Assembly (NCBI GenBank): GCA_934270475.1
Contig: CAKQPS010000003.1
Coordinates: 124,001-188,000, forward strand
Source: an uncultured Alphaproteobacteria bacterium
Lineage (GTDB): Bacteria > Pseudomonadota > Alphaproteobacteria > RF32 > CAG-239
Direction: 5' to 3'
Length of the DNA: 64,000 bases
This document shows, one piece after another, positions 24,706 to 33,137 of this stretch; the first letter of the stretch is position 1, and the number at the start of each line of letters is the position of its first letter. The translations under genes were made by a program, and so were the position numbers. The notes under the pieces were generated by a model. That model did no database searches. It had not been told where the DNA came from and saw only the letters and a list, made by a program, of their open reading frames with translations.

Positions 24706-25123
24706 TTTGCAGATTTTAGCGCGCACATTGTTCGGCGAAGCCCGCGGCGAAGGCGATGAGGGGCTGGAGGCGGTGGCGTGCGTGATTATAAATAGATTTA
24801 AAGCCAAAAAATGGTTTACCGGCTATGAAATGCTTAACGGCAAAAAAGTTCCGAGCGTGGCGCAGACTTGTTTAAAAAAAGCGCAGTTCAGCTGCTGGAA
24901 TAAAAATGACCCTAACTATAAACTGCTGTGCCAAAAGACAATCACTGCTTACGGTTTTCAAAAATGTCTTCAGGTGGCGCAAAAAGCTCTGTCCGGTAAT
25001 TTGCAGGATTTTACCAACGGGGCGCTGTTTTATCATACAAAGCAGATAAAACCTAAATGGGCAATTGGTAAAACACCATGTTATATTGCCGGTAATCATT
25101 TGTTTTATAATGATATTAAGTAA
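24692..25123 (+). CDS. Endolysin, SleB/Hydrolase_2-type cell wall hydrolase, 143 aa
   Basis: Motifs of the SleB family: LARTLFGEARGEGDEGLEAV with the catalytic glutamate (residues about 9-28), ACVIINRFKAKKW, QFSCWNKNDPNY, and ALFYHTKQIKPKWA near the C-terminus. It has no signal peptide, so it depends on the holin directly upstream. 143 residues is a normal single-domain length. Would cut the glycan strands of peptidoglycan at lysis. Confidence 0.9.
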   Translation: MTENDLQILARTLFGEARGEGDEGLEAVACVIINRFKAKKWFTGYEMLNGKKVPSVAQTCLKKAQFSCWNKNDPNYKLLCQKTITAYGFQKCLQVAQKALSGNLQDFTNGALFYHTKQIKPKWAIGKTPCYIAGNHLFYNDIK

Positions 25124-25134
25124 GGATAATAATA

Positions 25135-25398
25135 ATGGTCAAAAAAAAATTACAAGCCTATTCTTTTGCCGAAAGTTTGGAAATGTTAAATCGTCTACAG
25201 CAAATGGCTGTTGATGAGGGAAATATCAATTTAGCTCTAAAGGCGGAAGAATTAAAATGTAAAATTGCCGCTATGCAAACCGATAAAGAAAGTTCGCAAT
25301 CGGCGGAAAACTTAACAAAAATTTTGGTGGATTTTATAAATGACAAACAGAATGATAGCAAAAATACCGAAAATCTTTGCTCCGCTGATGAAACGTAA
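25135..25398 (+). CDS. Putative small terminase subunit, 87 aa
   Basis: Position directly before and overlapping (59 bases) the large terminase gene suggests the small subunit. The protein is helical and charged (FAESLEMLNRLQQMAVDEGN, LALKAEELKCKIAAMQ), fitting an oligomerisation core, but a DNA-binding HTH is not apparent. ATG follows AAGGATAATAATA. Confidence 0.5.
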   Translation: MVKKKLQAYSFAESLEMLNRLQQMAVDEGNINLALKAEELKCKIAAMQTDKESSQSAENLTKILVDFINDKQNDSKNTENLCSADET

Positions 25399-26665
25399 GT
25401 TCCGTTATAAGCTTTATTATGGAGGGCGAGCCGGCGGAAAATCATATGCTTTTGCCGATAGTTTGCTTTTTTTGGGACGTATGAAAAAATTGCGGATAGC
25501 TTGTATGCGTGAAGTGCAAGACAGTATTAAAGATTCGGTGCATAAACTTTTGAGTGACCGCATTAACTTTTATGACTTAACTGATTATAAAATCAGCGAA
25601 ACAAAGATTGTAAATCAGCTCAGCGGTACAACTTTTATATTTAAGGGTTTAAGAGAGCAAGATTCCGGCAACATAAAATCACTTGAGGGAATTGATATTG
25701 TCTGGCTGGAAGAAGCGCAAAAAATCAGCAAAAAAAGCTGGGAGATTTTGGACCCGACGATTCGTAAATCCGGTTCGGAAATTTGGATTTCTATGAACAG
25801 GGAAGAAGAAAACGACCCGGTTTGGCTGGCTGTCGGAGCAAATCCCGATGAGCGGACTTTGGTGGTTAAAGTAAACTATACCGATAATCCGTTTTGTCCG
25901 GAAGAAATGCGTTATTTGGCGCAAAAGTGCCAAAAAGAGAGTCCGGAAGATTATGAACATATTTGGCTTGGAGCGCCGGTTGCGGTGGGTAGTCATAAGC
26001 TGATTGCGCCTAAATTGGTGCGTCAGGCGTTTGAAACTAAGCTGGAAAATCCGTCTTCTCCGCTGATTATCGGGCTGGATGTGGCGCGTTTCGGCGATGA
26101 TAAAAGCGTGTTTTGCTTTCGGCGCGGACGGGTGTGTTTGTTTTTTGAAAGCTATGCCCGTTTGGATAATGTGGAAGTGGCAAATCGAGCCACTTTTTTT
26201 ATCCGCCAATATAAACCGGCGCGGGTGTTTGTTGATGCCGGCGGCGTGGGCGGCGGTGTGGTGGATATTTTGAACGACCGCGGTTTTAAGCGAGTTGTGC
26301 GGGCAGTAATGTTTGGAGCAAAGGCGCTGGCTGACGACCGCTATCACAACCGCCGCGCTGAGATGTGGGATGAGCTGCGGATATGGCTGAGCGGCGAGCA
26401 AAAAGTGGAACTGCCGAATGATGAAAATTTGGCAAATGAGCTTTGCGCCGTTAACAAAAAATATGACAGCCGCGGACGTTTGCAGTTGGAAGAAAAAGAA
26501 GAAATTAAAAAGCGGTTGGGCAAGTCGCCGGATATGGCGGATGCTTTGGCGCTGACTTTTGCCGAGCCGGTTTTTGAGAGGTCAGACGAAGAGTGCGGAC
26601 GTCTGCCGGGCGACAGCATAGAAAGTATGTTTCGCGCCAATAAATCCACCGATGATAAATGGTAA
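25340..26665 (+). CDS. Terminase large subunit, 441 aa
   Basis: DNA-packaging motor and nuclease. ATPase part: Walker A GGRAGGKS (residues 28-35), Walker B IDIVWLEEAQ (about 117-126), coupling motif near SMNREEENDPVW. RNase H-like nuclease part: LDVARFGDDKSVF (first metal aspartate, about 243), FVDAGGVGGGVVDIL (second), and KSPDMADALALTFAEP (third). This is the PBSX/P22-like type. Begins inside the end of the small-terminase gene. Confidence 0.94.
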   Translation: MTNRMIAKIPKIFAPLMKRKFRYKLYYGGRAGGKSYAFADSLLFLGRMKKLRIACMREVQDSIKDSVHKLLSDRINFYDLTDYKISETKIVNQLSGTTFIFKGLREQDSGNIKSLEGIDIVWLEEAQKISKKSWEILDPTIRKSGSEIWISMNREEENDPVWLAVGANPDERTLVVKVNYTDNPFCPEEMRYLAQKCQKESPEDYEHIWLGAPVAVGSHKLIAPKLVRQAFETKLENPSSPLIIGLDVARFGDDKSVFCFRRGRVCLFFESYARLDNVEVANRATFFIRQYKPARVFVDAGGVGGGVVDILNDRGFKRVVRAVMFGAKALADDRYHNRRAEMWDELRIWLSGEQKVELPNDENLANELCAVNKKYDSRGRLQLEEKEEIKKRLGKSPDMADALALTFAEPVFERSDEECGRLPGDSIESMFRANKSTDDKW

Positions 26666-26692
26666 TTTTTTTAAGAGAAAGGATAAAATAAA

Positions 26693-26860
26693 ATGAGTTA
26701 CAAATCTAGAATAATGCGTGAAAACGAGGCTTACGGCTGGCTGCCGGAAGATGAGGCTTATGGCAGAGTTTCTAATGTTCCGACACAGCCGGAACCGGAA
26801 GACGAAAACATCTACAGCGACAACGAACTTGCTCCGGAAAGAAGCGAGGAAGAAATATAA
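26693..26860 (+). CDS. Small acidic phage protein, 55 aa
   Basis: Short frame between terminase and the split gene, ATG 26693 with AGAGAAAGGATAAAATAA upstream, stop TAA 26858-26860. Contains two similar EAYG segments and a very acidic C-terminus (ERSEEEI). No family recognised. Kept because of the ribosome binding site and even packing of the operon. Confidence 0.55.
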   Translation: MSYKSRIMRENEAYGWLPEDEAYGRVSNVPTQPEPEDENIYSDNELAPERSEEEI

Positions 26861-26877
26861 TTTGAAAGGATATAAAA

Positions 26878-27363
26878 ATGAGTATGTATAAAATAAATGA
26901 AAAAACTGGAATAGATGAATTTGGAATAGATCACTCTAATTTTTCTTTAAGAGATGAACTAGAATATAATATGATGAGAGCCAAACAATCTATGCCAAAA
27001 CAATAAAGTGTTGTTAGACAAGCAGTTGGGGCAATAAAAGATATGAATCGTAATTATTGGGATATGAAAAGAGATAATACCATTGGAAATGATGATTATT
27101 TTCATTGCAAAGCTAATTATGAAGCTGCAGATAGAGGTGATTTAGGCAGATCAATAGCCCAGTGGTTAGGGGATAAAAAAGAAGATTTTGATTATTATAA
27201 AAATCAGCTTAGAGGATTATCCGCTTTAGAAGCATCTTTAGATAGAATTCACGATAGAAATGTAAATAAAATAGGTAGACAACGAGCTCAAAGCGGTTTA
27301 TATTCAAACTCACGAGATGCCTGTGAATCTTTTAGAGTTAAAGGTATAAACGACGACTATTAA
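26878..27363 (+). pseudogene. Phage accessory gene split by an in-frame TAA
   Basis: ATG 26878 has a GAAAGGATATAAAA site. The frame runs 42 codons to TAA at 27004-27006 and then stays open in the same frame to 27363, another 119 codons. The downstream part has no ribosome binding site before its first ATG (27043). The first 34 residues are closely similar to the start of the gene at 33897 (shared FSLRDELEYN, then MR), which has no stop at this place. The C-terminal part is unlike the other gene (rich in D, N, Y, R; LSALEASLDRIHDRN). A nonsense mutation is simplest; read-through is possible. The region is clearly more AT-rich than the flanking structural genes. Confidence 0.65.
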
Positions 27364-27381
27364 AATTAAGGAATAAAACAT

Positions 27382-27606
27382 ATGAAACTGGTATTTTATT
27401 TTGCAGCAGTATTTATCATTTTGGCGGTTATTGGTTTTGCCGGATATTTGTTTTTTGATAAACAAGCCTATTGCTTGGATATTGGAAAAATCTATGATCC
27501 GGTGCAAAAAATCTGCCGTGATGACTGTTTGAGTTGGAACGACCAAACCGGCTGCGTGCCGATAACAGATGAAAACCGGCAGAAAAAAGCCGCCGGAAAA
27601 CTATAA
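27382..27606 (+). CDS. Small membrane-anchored Cys-containing protein, 74 aa
   Basis: One N-terminal transmembrane helix or uncleaved signal (LVFYFAAVFIILAVIGFAGYL), then an exported 50-residue domain with four cysteines in a C-x(11)-C-x3-C-x8-C pattern, likely two disulfides. No lipobox. AAGGAATAAAACAT precedes the ATG. Function unknown; being in the late operon it could alter the envelope of the infected cell. A terminator follows. Confidence 0.6.
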   Translation: MKLVFYFAAVFIILAVIGFAGYLFFDKQAYCLDIGKIYDPVQKICRDDCLSWNDQTGCVPITDENRQKKAAGKL

Positions 27607-27633
27607 AAAAATAATTATTGGCTTTATTGAGCA

Positions 27634-27669
27634 AAACGCTTTGTTGATATAAAAACAAGGCGTTTTTTT
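27634..27669 (+). terminator. Terminator inside the late operon
   Basis: AAACGCTTTGTT / AACAAGGCGTTT with an 8-base loop, then a T-run. Separates the accessory genes from the head genes. Confidence 0.65.
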
Positions 27670-27690
27670 ATACCCGAAATTTGGAGAAAT

Positions 27691-27921
27691 ATGATGACTT
27701 TCATCAGCAGACAATTCGCGGAAGAGGTGCTTCTTCCGGACGGATCTGTCGCGTCTTCGGTCGCGGACGTTGACAAGTATTTACACGCCACGGGTTTAGC
27801 CTTGGCGGGCGACTATTCACCCGAATATTATCAAAATATTCGCAATCAACAAGAAAGAGAACGGCAGCAGTCTTTGTTTGCCGATTTTCTTTATAACTAC
27901 AAAAGGATGATATGGAAATGA
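27691..27921 (+). CDS. Small phage protein before the scaffold gene, 76 aa
   Basis: ATG 27691 (or 27694) follows TTTGGAGAAAT. Soluble; the first half includes VLLPDGSVASSVADVDKYLH, the second is charged and helical (NQQERERQQSLFADFLYNYK). Overlaps the scaffold gene by 10 bases, so it is translationally coupled to it. Family unknown; perhaps a head-assembly accessory. Confidence 0.6.
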   Translation: MMTFISRQFAEEVLLPDGSVASSVADVDKYLHATGLALAGDYSPEYYQNIRNQQERERQQSLFADFLYNYKRMIWK

Positions 27922-28790
27922 ATGATTTAAGAAAGGAAATTGAACGACAATTCAAAGCGTTCGGTTTATCTGAACCAGACGAAAAAGCCACAGGAGAGGA
28001 TAGTTCTGCTGTCTCAAATAATGAAGAAGATAGCGGGTTTATTGCAGCTCCTGCTGACTTTGAACCGGAATATGCGGCAGCGTTTAGCGAACTTTCGCCG
28101 AAATGGCAAAAGTATTTAAGCAAGCGTGAAGAAAAATTGAAAGCCGAACGTCAGGAGCTGTCTGCCAAAATAGGACTTTTAGACAGTCTGAAAAATTTGG
28201 ACGGCGAATTTCAAAAACGTAAAACCGAAAACAACATACACAGCTTGCGCGAATGGCTTGAAGGTTTGGCATATATTGACGAACAAATGCACAGCCGCCC
28301 TGTGGAAACCTTAAACGCCATCGCTCAGGTGTTTAAGGTCAAGGCGCAGTTTTCGGAAACTCCGCAAACCGAAATTTCTGATCGAATTTTAAAAAGGCTT
28401 AGCGATCTCGATTTGAGTTTTCACAGCCTGAGAGACTATTTGCAGCAAAGCGAGCAAAGAAGTTTTTACAGTCAAATACAAGCGTTCGGTTCACAAAAAG
28501 ATGAATCCGGACATTTACTGCACCCGTATTTTGACGCTGTTTTTAAACAAATGCAGGCTTTGTTGCAAAACGGACTGGCATCAAGCATTGAAGACGCCTA
28601 CAAGCAGGCGGTTTGGCTCAATGCCGATGTCCGTAAAGAGTTGATTGCCAAGCAAATCGACTCTGACGCCGCTGAAGCGCAAAAAGCGCAGAAAGCGGCA
28701 TTTTCCCCAAAGGGAAAAGCAAAAGCACCGGAAAGACCTCTGACCTTGCGGGAAGAGATTGAAAAAAATATGGCTGCTTTTTTGGATTAA
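27912..28790 (+). CDS. Putative capsid scaffolding protein, 292 aa
   Basis: Assigned from position directly before the major capsid gene and from composition: long helices with high charge (KYLSKREEKLKAERQELSAK), acidic N-terminus with low complexity, and a basic, Ala/Lys/Pro-rich C-terminus (KAAFSPKGKAKAPERPLTL) such as binds coat protein in podovirus scaffolds. No protease motif seen. Confidence 0.7.
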   Translation: MEMNDLRKEIERQFKAFGLSEPDEKATGEDSSAVSNNEEDSGFIAAPADFEPEYAAAFSELSPKWQKYLSKREEKLKAERQELSAKIGLLDSLKNLDGEFQKRKTENNIHSLREWLEGLAYIDEQMHSRPVETLNAIAQVFKVKAQFSETPQTEISDRILKRLSDLDLSFHSLRDYLQQSEQRSFYSQIQAFGSQKDESGHLLHPYFDAVFKQMQALLQNGLASSIEDAYKQAVWLNADVRKELIAKQIDSDAAEAQKAQKAAFSPKGKAKAPERPLTLREEIEKNMAAFLD

Positions 28791-28814
28791 CTTAAAATTT
28801 TAAAAGGATAGAAA

Positions 28815-29780
28815 ATGACAAATAAAAATTACAATGAAGTGTTTACCGTAACTTTGAACAATCGTTCAAAAGAAATGGCTGATAATATTTCTAAAAACAA
28901 CGCGCTTTTAACCCGTCTGAAAGACAAAGGCAAAATGCGTCCGCTGACCGGTGGTGCCAAAATTTTGGAAGAACTGGAATACGGCGAGGGCGATATGGTG
29001 TGGTATTCCGGCTATGATACCATTAACTATACTCCAAAGCAATTGTTTACAGCAGCGGAATATGCACTTAAATTGTGCGCTGTGCCGGTGGCTATTTCTG
29101 GTGAAGAATTGCTGATGAACAGCGGACCGGAACAAGTTATGGATTTGTTTGAAAAGCGTATTTCTAACGCCGAAAAAACTTTGAAAAATCAAATGTCTGC
29201 CGCTTTGTTCAGCGACGGCACCGGTTCAGCAGGCAAAGAAATCGGCGGCTTGGCTTTGCTGGTCGCAGACGATCCGACTTCCGGCACGGTCGGCGGTATT
29301 GACCGTTCGGCGGCTGGAAATGAATTTTGGCGCAACCAAAGCGTAAGCGCTGATATTGATTCTTCCAATATCCGTCAGATGATGAACAGCTTATATCACA
29401 AATGCTGCCGCAACGCCGATAAACCGGATTTAATTGTTTGCGATGATGCTTTGTATACGTTGTTTGATGAATCTTTGTCGGCTTTGCAGCGTTTTTCTGA
29501 CCCTAAAATGGCGGATGCTGGTTTCACCAGTCTTAAATTTAAGGGTGCAGATGTGATTTTTGACGGCGGTCAAGGCGGCTATTGTCCGGAAAAACACATG
29601 TACTTTTTGAACACAAACTACATTTATCTGCGCACTCATAAAGACCGCAATATGAAAATTATCGGCGGCGACAGATTGGCGATAAATCAGGATGCGTTAT
29701 ACCGTATCATTGGCTGGGCAGGCAATATGACTATGTCAAATGCGGCTGTTCAAGGCGTGTTGATTAACACTAAAGAATAA
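28815..29780 (+). CDS. Major capsid protein, 321 aa
   Basis: HK97-fold coat protein by size, place after the scaffold, and sequence style: N-terminal helix (NRSKEMADNISKNNALLTRL), the beta segment YGEGDMVWYSGYDTINYTP of the E-loop/P-domain region, central helix LFEKRISNAEKTLKNQMSAA, A-domain region PDLIVCDDALYTLFDESL, and FLNTNYIYLRTHKDRNMKI near the end. A strong ribosome site (AAAAGGATAGAAA) and a stable 3' hairpin (29790-29826) fit high expression. It may be the client of the GroES-like protein. Confidence 0.85.
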   Translation: MTNKNYNEVFTVTLNNRSKEMADNISKNNALLTRLKDKGKMRPLTGGAKILEELEYGEGDMVWYSGYDTINYTPKQLFTAAEYALKLCAVPVAISGEELLMNSGPEQVMDLFEKRISNAEKTLKNQMSAALFSDGTGSAGKEIGGLALLVADDPTSGTVGGIDRSAAGNEFWRNQSVSADIDSSNIRQMMNSLYHKCCRNADKPDLIVCDDALYTLFDESLSALQRFSDPKMADAGFTSLKFKGADVIFDGGQGGYCPEKHMYFLNTNYIYLRTHKDRNMKIIGGDRLAINQDALYRIIGWAGNMTMSNAAVQGVLINTKE

Positions 29781-29789
29781 TTGGTAAAA

Positions 29790-29826
29790 ATTGAAAGGGA
29801 GTGAACTAAAATCACTCCTTTTCAAT
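29790..29826 (+). terminator. Stable hairpin after the capsid gene
   Basis: ATTGAAAGGGAGTGA / TCACTCCTTTTCAAT, 15 pairs with one G-T pair and a 7-base loop. Weak T-run outside the stem, so it may mainly protect the capsid mRNA or partly terminate. Confidence 0.65.
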
Positions 29827-29864
29827 ATGTTATAAAATCAAGATAAAGTAAAGGAATAAAAACT

Positions 29865-30449
29865 ATGGATATGGATTTTGCCTTGTTTCAACAAGTAATC
29901 GGCACAAAAGAAACAGAAAAAAACGTGGCGGCAAGATTTTATGATAAAGCGGTTAAAACTAACGAGGTTGCAGACAACGGTCTGCCGGTTTTTAAAAATG
30001 TTACTTATATAGAAATCCGTCTGAAAGATAACAATACCGAAGTGTTTGACCAGCCGGCGACCGCAGATAAAATCCGGCGCTTTCCGCAGGAATATGCCTT
30101 GTATAAGCTTTCTAAAAAGCAAACGGAAAACGGCACGCCGCTGGAGCAATTTGCATTTTTGACCGCGGCAGAAATTGCTACCTGCAAAAGCCGCGGCGTG
30201 TTTACGGTGGAAACTTTAGCGGGTTTGGATTTTGATAAGGTGCAAAGCCTTGGTTTGCAGGACGAACATGTTTTAGCGCAGATGTTTTTAGAAAAATCAG
30301 AAAATAACAAGATGTTAGATGATTTTGCCAAAAAGGAGCTTGAATATGAAAGAGAAATTGAAACTTTGCGCGAACAGCTGGCGGCTGTGCAAAGAGCTCT
30401 TAGTGAAGAGCGTAAAAAACATTCCGGCGCCAAAGCGGGAGAAAAATAA
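29865..30449 (+). CDS. Phage structural protein of unknown role, 194 aa
   Basis: Lies between capsid and adaptor genes. Residues 20-90 form a beta-rich part (NVTYIEIRLKDNNTEVFDQP) and the last 60 residues a coiled coil (KKELEYEREIETLREQLAAV, then QRALSEERKK). A central GVFTVETLAGLDFDKVQSLG segment looks like a helix-hairpin-helix-type repeat. Podoviruses often have a conserved hypothetical protein here; a head-completion or decoration role is a guess. Its stop overlaps the next start (TAATG). Confidence 0.65.
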   Translation: MDMDFALFQQVIGTKETEKNVAARFYDKAVKTNEVADNGLPVFKNVTYIEIRLKDNNTEVFDQPATADKIRRFPQEYALYKLSKKQTENGTPLEQFAFLTAAEIATCKSRGVFTVETLAGLDFDKVQSLGLQDEHVLAQMFLEKSENNKMLDDFAKKELEYEREIETLREQLAAVQRALSEERKKHSGAKAGEK

Positions 30450-31171
30450 TGAAGACAATTTTAGAAATATGCCGCGAGGTTGCGGATTTAGCGGCGACAA
30501 AACGCCCAAATAATTTGTTTGACGCCAACAGCCAGCAGGAAAGTATTTTTTTAAGCGTGGCAAAATCGGCTCTCGACAGCCTGCTGCGCTACGGCGATTG
30601 GCAGGAACTGACCAAAGAAGGCTGTTTGCGCACGGTTGAAGGGCGCACTCAATACCCAATTTCCGAATTTTTGCCGGATTTTTTCTGCCTTTTGAATAAC
30701 ACGATTTTTATTAAAGACAGTAAAGAGCGCATAATCGGCGCCATTACGCCGGAGCAGTGGATGAGGGAAAAATATTTTTCCAGTCCAAGCAATGAATTGA
30801 AATTCAAAATTCAAAACGGGCGCTTTGTTTTTTTAACTCCGCCGGCAGGCGGTTTGCGGATTGTGTTTCAATATCGTTCCAACGGCGTGGTTTGGGATTT
30901 TGACACTTTTGAAGAAAAAAGCTCGCTCACCGCCAACACTGATGTTCCGGTTTTTGACGAATATTTGGTTAAGCTGAATATTTTGTGGCGATGGCTTAAA
31001 CGCAGCGGGCTGGATTATGGCGAAGAATATGATGAATTTCAGCGTGAATTAAAAAAGCGCTTTGGTTCCGAGCACGCCGCCGCCAACATAAATTTGGCAA
31101 AGTCGGATAATGGTTTGAGCGAAACAGGAGTAATAATCAATGAAATTAAAATCAGCAGCGCGGGGCACTAA
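30449..31171 (+). CDS. Head-tail adaptor (tail accessory factor/gp4-like), 240 aa
   Basis: Helical N-terminus (SVAKSALDSLLRYGDWQELT), then RTQYPISEFLPDFFCLLNNT and FQYRSNGVVWDFDTF, a pattern shared by adaptor proteins that dock under the podovirus portal (P22 gp4 or T7 gp11-like). The W/Y-rich strand region and the late helices (LNILWRWLKRSGLDYGEEYD) fit. It overlaps the following stabilisation-protein gene by 32 bases. Confidence 0.7.
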   Translation: MKTILEICREVADLAATKRPNNLFDANSQQESIFLSVAKSALDSLLRYGDWQELTKEGCLRTVEGRTQYPISEFLPDFFCLLNNTIFIKDSKERIIGAITPEQWMREKYFSSPSNELKFKIQNGRFVFLTPPAGGLRIVFQYRSNGVVWDFDTFEEKSSLTANTDVPVFDEYLVKLNILWRWLKRSGLDYGEEYDEFQRELKKRFGSEHAAANINLAKSDNGLSETGVIINEIKISSAGH

Positions 31172-32699
31172 GTCGGTAAGTTACACTTTGCCCGCGCCGA
31201 TAAAGGGATTGAATGTGCGTGACAGTTTGGCGGATATGGACGCTGGTTACGCTGTTGTTATGGACAACTATATGCCGCTGGATACTAAAGTTGCTTTGCG
31301 CAAAGGCTATGTTGAATATGCGCAGCTGCCGGAAAAAGTGTGCACTTTAGCTGAATATAAAACCGGCAGCGGCAGCTATTTTATGGCGCTGTCCGGCGGA
31401 GCAGCCTATAATATCAGCTCGCGCAAAAATATTTACGCTTATGAAAATGTAAAATTTACCAACAGCTATTGCCGTACCCAGCAATATAAAAATTATTTGT
31501 ATTTTGTAAACGGCAGCGACATTCCCAAAGTCTATTACCGCGATGACGACGGAATAGAACATTTTGAGGACTGGGGCTTCAGCGCCGAAAATTTGAATGC
31601 CACGCGCATTTCCGGCATCGGGCTTTCCAAGCAGCGCTTATGGTTTATTGAAGGTGGCACTCTCAAAGTTTGGTATCCTGAAACCGCCGGCAATATCGCC
31701 GGTAAGCTGAATTGCTTTGATTTGGCGCAGGTGGCGCGGTTCGGCGGCGAGCTGATGGCGGTTGCCAACTGGACGCAGGACGGCGGTCAGGGTATTGATG
31801 ATTTGACGGTGTTTATCACTTCGGAAGGCGAAGCTTTAGTTTACGTTGGGTCAGACATTAACAATGCCGACAGCTGGCAGCTGAAGGGTTCCTACAAAAT
31901 CAGCCGTCCGATTGGCTATAATTGCTTGGTGCCGTATCAGGGCGATGTGGTTATAATTTCCGAAGACGGCTATATTCCGCTGTCCAAGGCTTTGCCGTTG
32001 GAACAAGCCAATGCGTCGCAAATAGCTTTCAGCGATGCCGTCCGCGGTTTGGTGCTGTCGCGGACTGCGCGTAATTTGAAACGTTACGGCTGGCAGGGAA
32101 TAATTTACAGCCGCGGCGGTTACGGGCTGTTTAACGTACCGGTTTCCAATCAGTATGAACAGCATGTGATTAACGTAAACACCGGCGCTTGGTGCCGTTT
32201 TACTGGTATCCGCGCGCATTGTTGGGGCTTGTATAATCAACGGCTTTATTTTGGCTCGGATCAAGGTGTTTATTTGTTTGATGAAAGCTATGCTGATAAC
32301 GGAATGGAAATCAGCGGCTGCGTCGAGCAGGCATATAATGATTTGGGCAGCAACTGCGTTAAAAAAATTCAGCTGCTGAACCCGCGTACCAAATCCAGCT
32401 CCGGCTATACACTGGTAATTTATACCAATATGGATATGGAAAGCCGTAAAATTGACTATCAGGAAAACTTATCGTCTTCAAACCTGCATAAGTGGAATGA
32501 AACCAAATGGTCAAGCTCGGCAGAACCGCTTGGCATAAAATGGGGCGCTGCCGACAGCACGTCTATCCGCAGCCAATGGATAGCTAATTCCGCCACAGGC
32601 TACAAAGCCAGCGTGGTGTTTAAAACCAAGACCAAAGGCAATTTGATAGAGTGGTTTGAAACCGGAATCCGCTATGAAGTCGGGAGCGGAGTGCTATGA
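31140..32699 (+). CDS. Packaged-DNA stabilisation/tail nozzle protein, 519 aa
   Basis: Beta-propeller-like protein of the podovirus tail hub (P22 gp10 or T7 gp12 role). The start LPAPIKGLNVRDSLADMDAG, followed by AVVMDNYMPLDTKVALRKGY, is the signature of this family: it lists the mean point where propeller blades begin. The rest is repeated beta strands rich in Y, G and W. It closes the portal channel below the adaptor. Its stop overlaps the next start (ATGA). Confidence 0.8.
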   Translation: MKLKSAARGTKSVSYTLPAPIKGLNVRDSLADMDAGYAVVMDNYMPLDTKVALRKGYVEYAQLPEKVCTLAEYKTGSGSYFMALSGGAAYNISSRKNIYAYENVKFTNSYCRTQQYKNYLYFVNGSDIPKVYYRDDDGIEHFEDWGFSAENLNATRISGIGLSKQRLWFIEGGTLKVWYPETAGNIAGKLNCFDLAQVARFGGELMAVANWTQDGGQGIDDLTVFITSEGEALVYVGSDINNADSWQLKGSYKISRPIGYNCLVPYQGDVVIISEDGYIPLSKALPLEQANASQIAFSDAVRGLVLSRTARNLKRYGWQGIIYSRGGYGLFNVPVSNQYEQHVINVNTGAWCRFTGIRAHCWGLYNQRLYFGSDQGVYLFDESYADNGMEISGCVEQAYNDLGSNCVKKIQLLNPRTKSSSGYTLVIYTNMDMESRKIDYQENLSSSNLHKWNETKWSSSAEPLGIKWGAADSTSIRSQWIANSATGYKASVVFKTKTKGNLIEWFETGIRYEVGSGVL

Positions 32700-33121
32700 G
32701 CGATGAATATGAAATTCTGCCAGATGAAAACAATATCATAGCCAAGTGGGTCTGTGATGGTTTGGGTGAAAATGCAGATTGGCTCGACACGCATACGACT
32801 TATGGCTTTGCCCAAGGCGGAAAAATGCTCGGCGGGCTGATTTTTCACAGTTACCGCCCCAATATAGAGGTTTGGTGGACAGTTTACACCGTTGACAAGC
32901 GTTGGTGTAACCGCCGTATGCTTAGAGCTATGTTTGATTTGGCGTTTAACAAGCTAAAATGCCGGCGTATTTCGCTGCTGGTGAGCAAAAGCAACGCCGC
33001 CAGCTTAAATTTTGTAAAAAAACTCGGTTTTCAGCAAGAAGGAATGTTCAGGGCATATCGTGAAAACGGCGATGACTGCTGCATTTTCGGCATGCTGAAA
33101 AACGAATGTAAATGGATATAA
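32696..33121 (+). CDS. GNAT-fold acetyltransferase-like protein, 141 aa
   Basis: The core of the GNAT fold is seen: a strand pair, VDKRWCNRRMLRAMFDLAF (acetyl-CoA pyrophosphate region and alpha helix), CRRISLLVSKSNAASLNFVKK and LGFQQEGMFRAYRENG, which is motif B with the usual N-x-A-S-x-x-F and GF. Podovirus genomes often place a GNAT-like protein among internal virion proteins, so it may be structural or may modify a host target on entry. Coupled to the upstream gene by 4-base overlap. Confidence 0.75.
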   Translation: MSDEYEILPDENNIIAKWVCDGLGENADWLDTHTTYGFAQGGKMLGGLIFHSYRPNIEVWWTVYTVDKRWCNRRMLRAMFDLAFNKLKCRRISLLVSKSNAASLNFVKKLGFQQEGMFRAYRENGDDCCIFGMLKNECKWI

Positions 33122-33137
33122 AGAAAGGAAAAAAGAA

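Noticed and set aside
26878..27363. Alternative genetic code of the phage (TAA read as an amino acid)
   Set aside because: Many genes of the same block (portal, capsid, scaffold, terminase) end in TAA at sensible places, so general recoding is excluded.
32696..33121. Host acetyltransferase carried as cargo
   Set aside because: It overlaps its phage neighbour by 4 bases and GNAT-like proteins are common in podovirus structural modules, so cargo is not needed to explain it.
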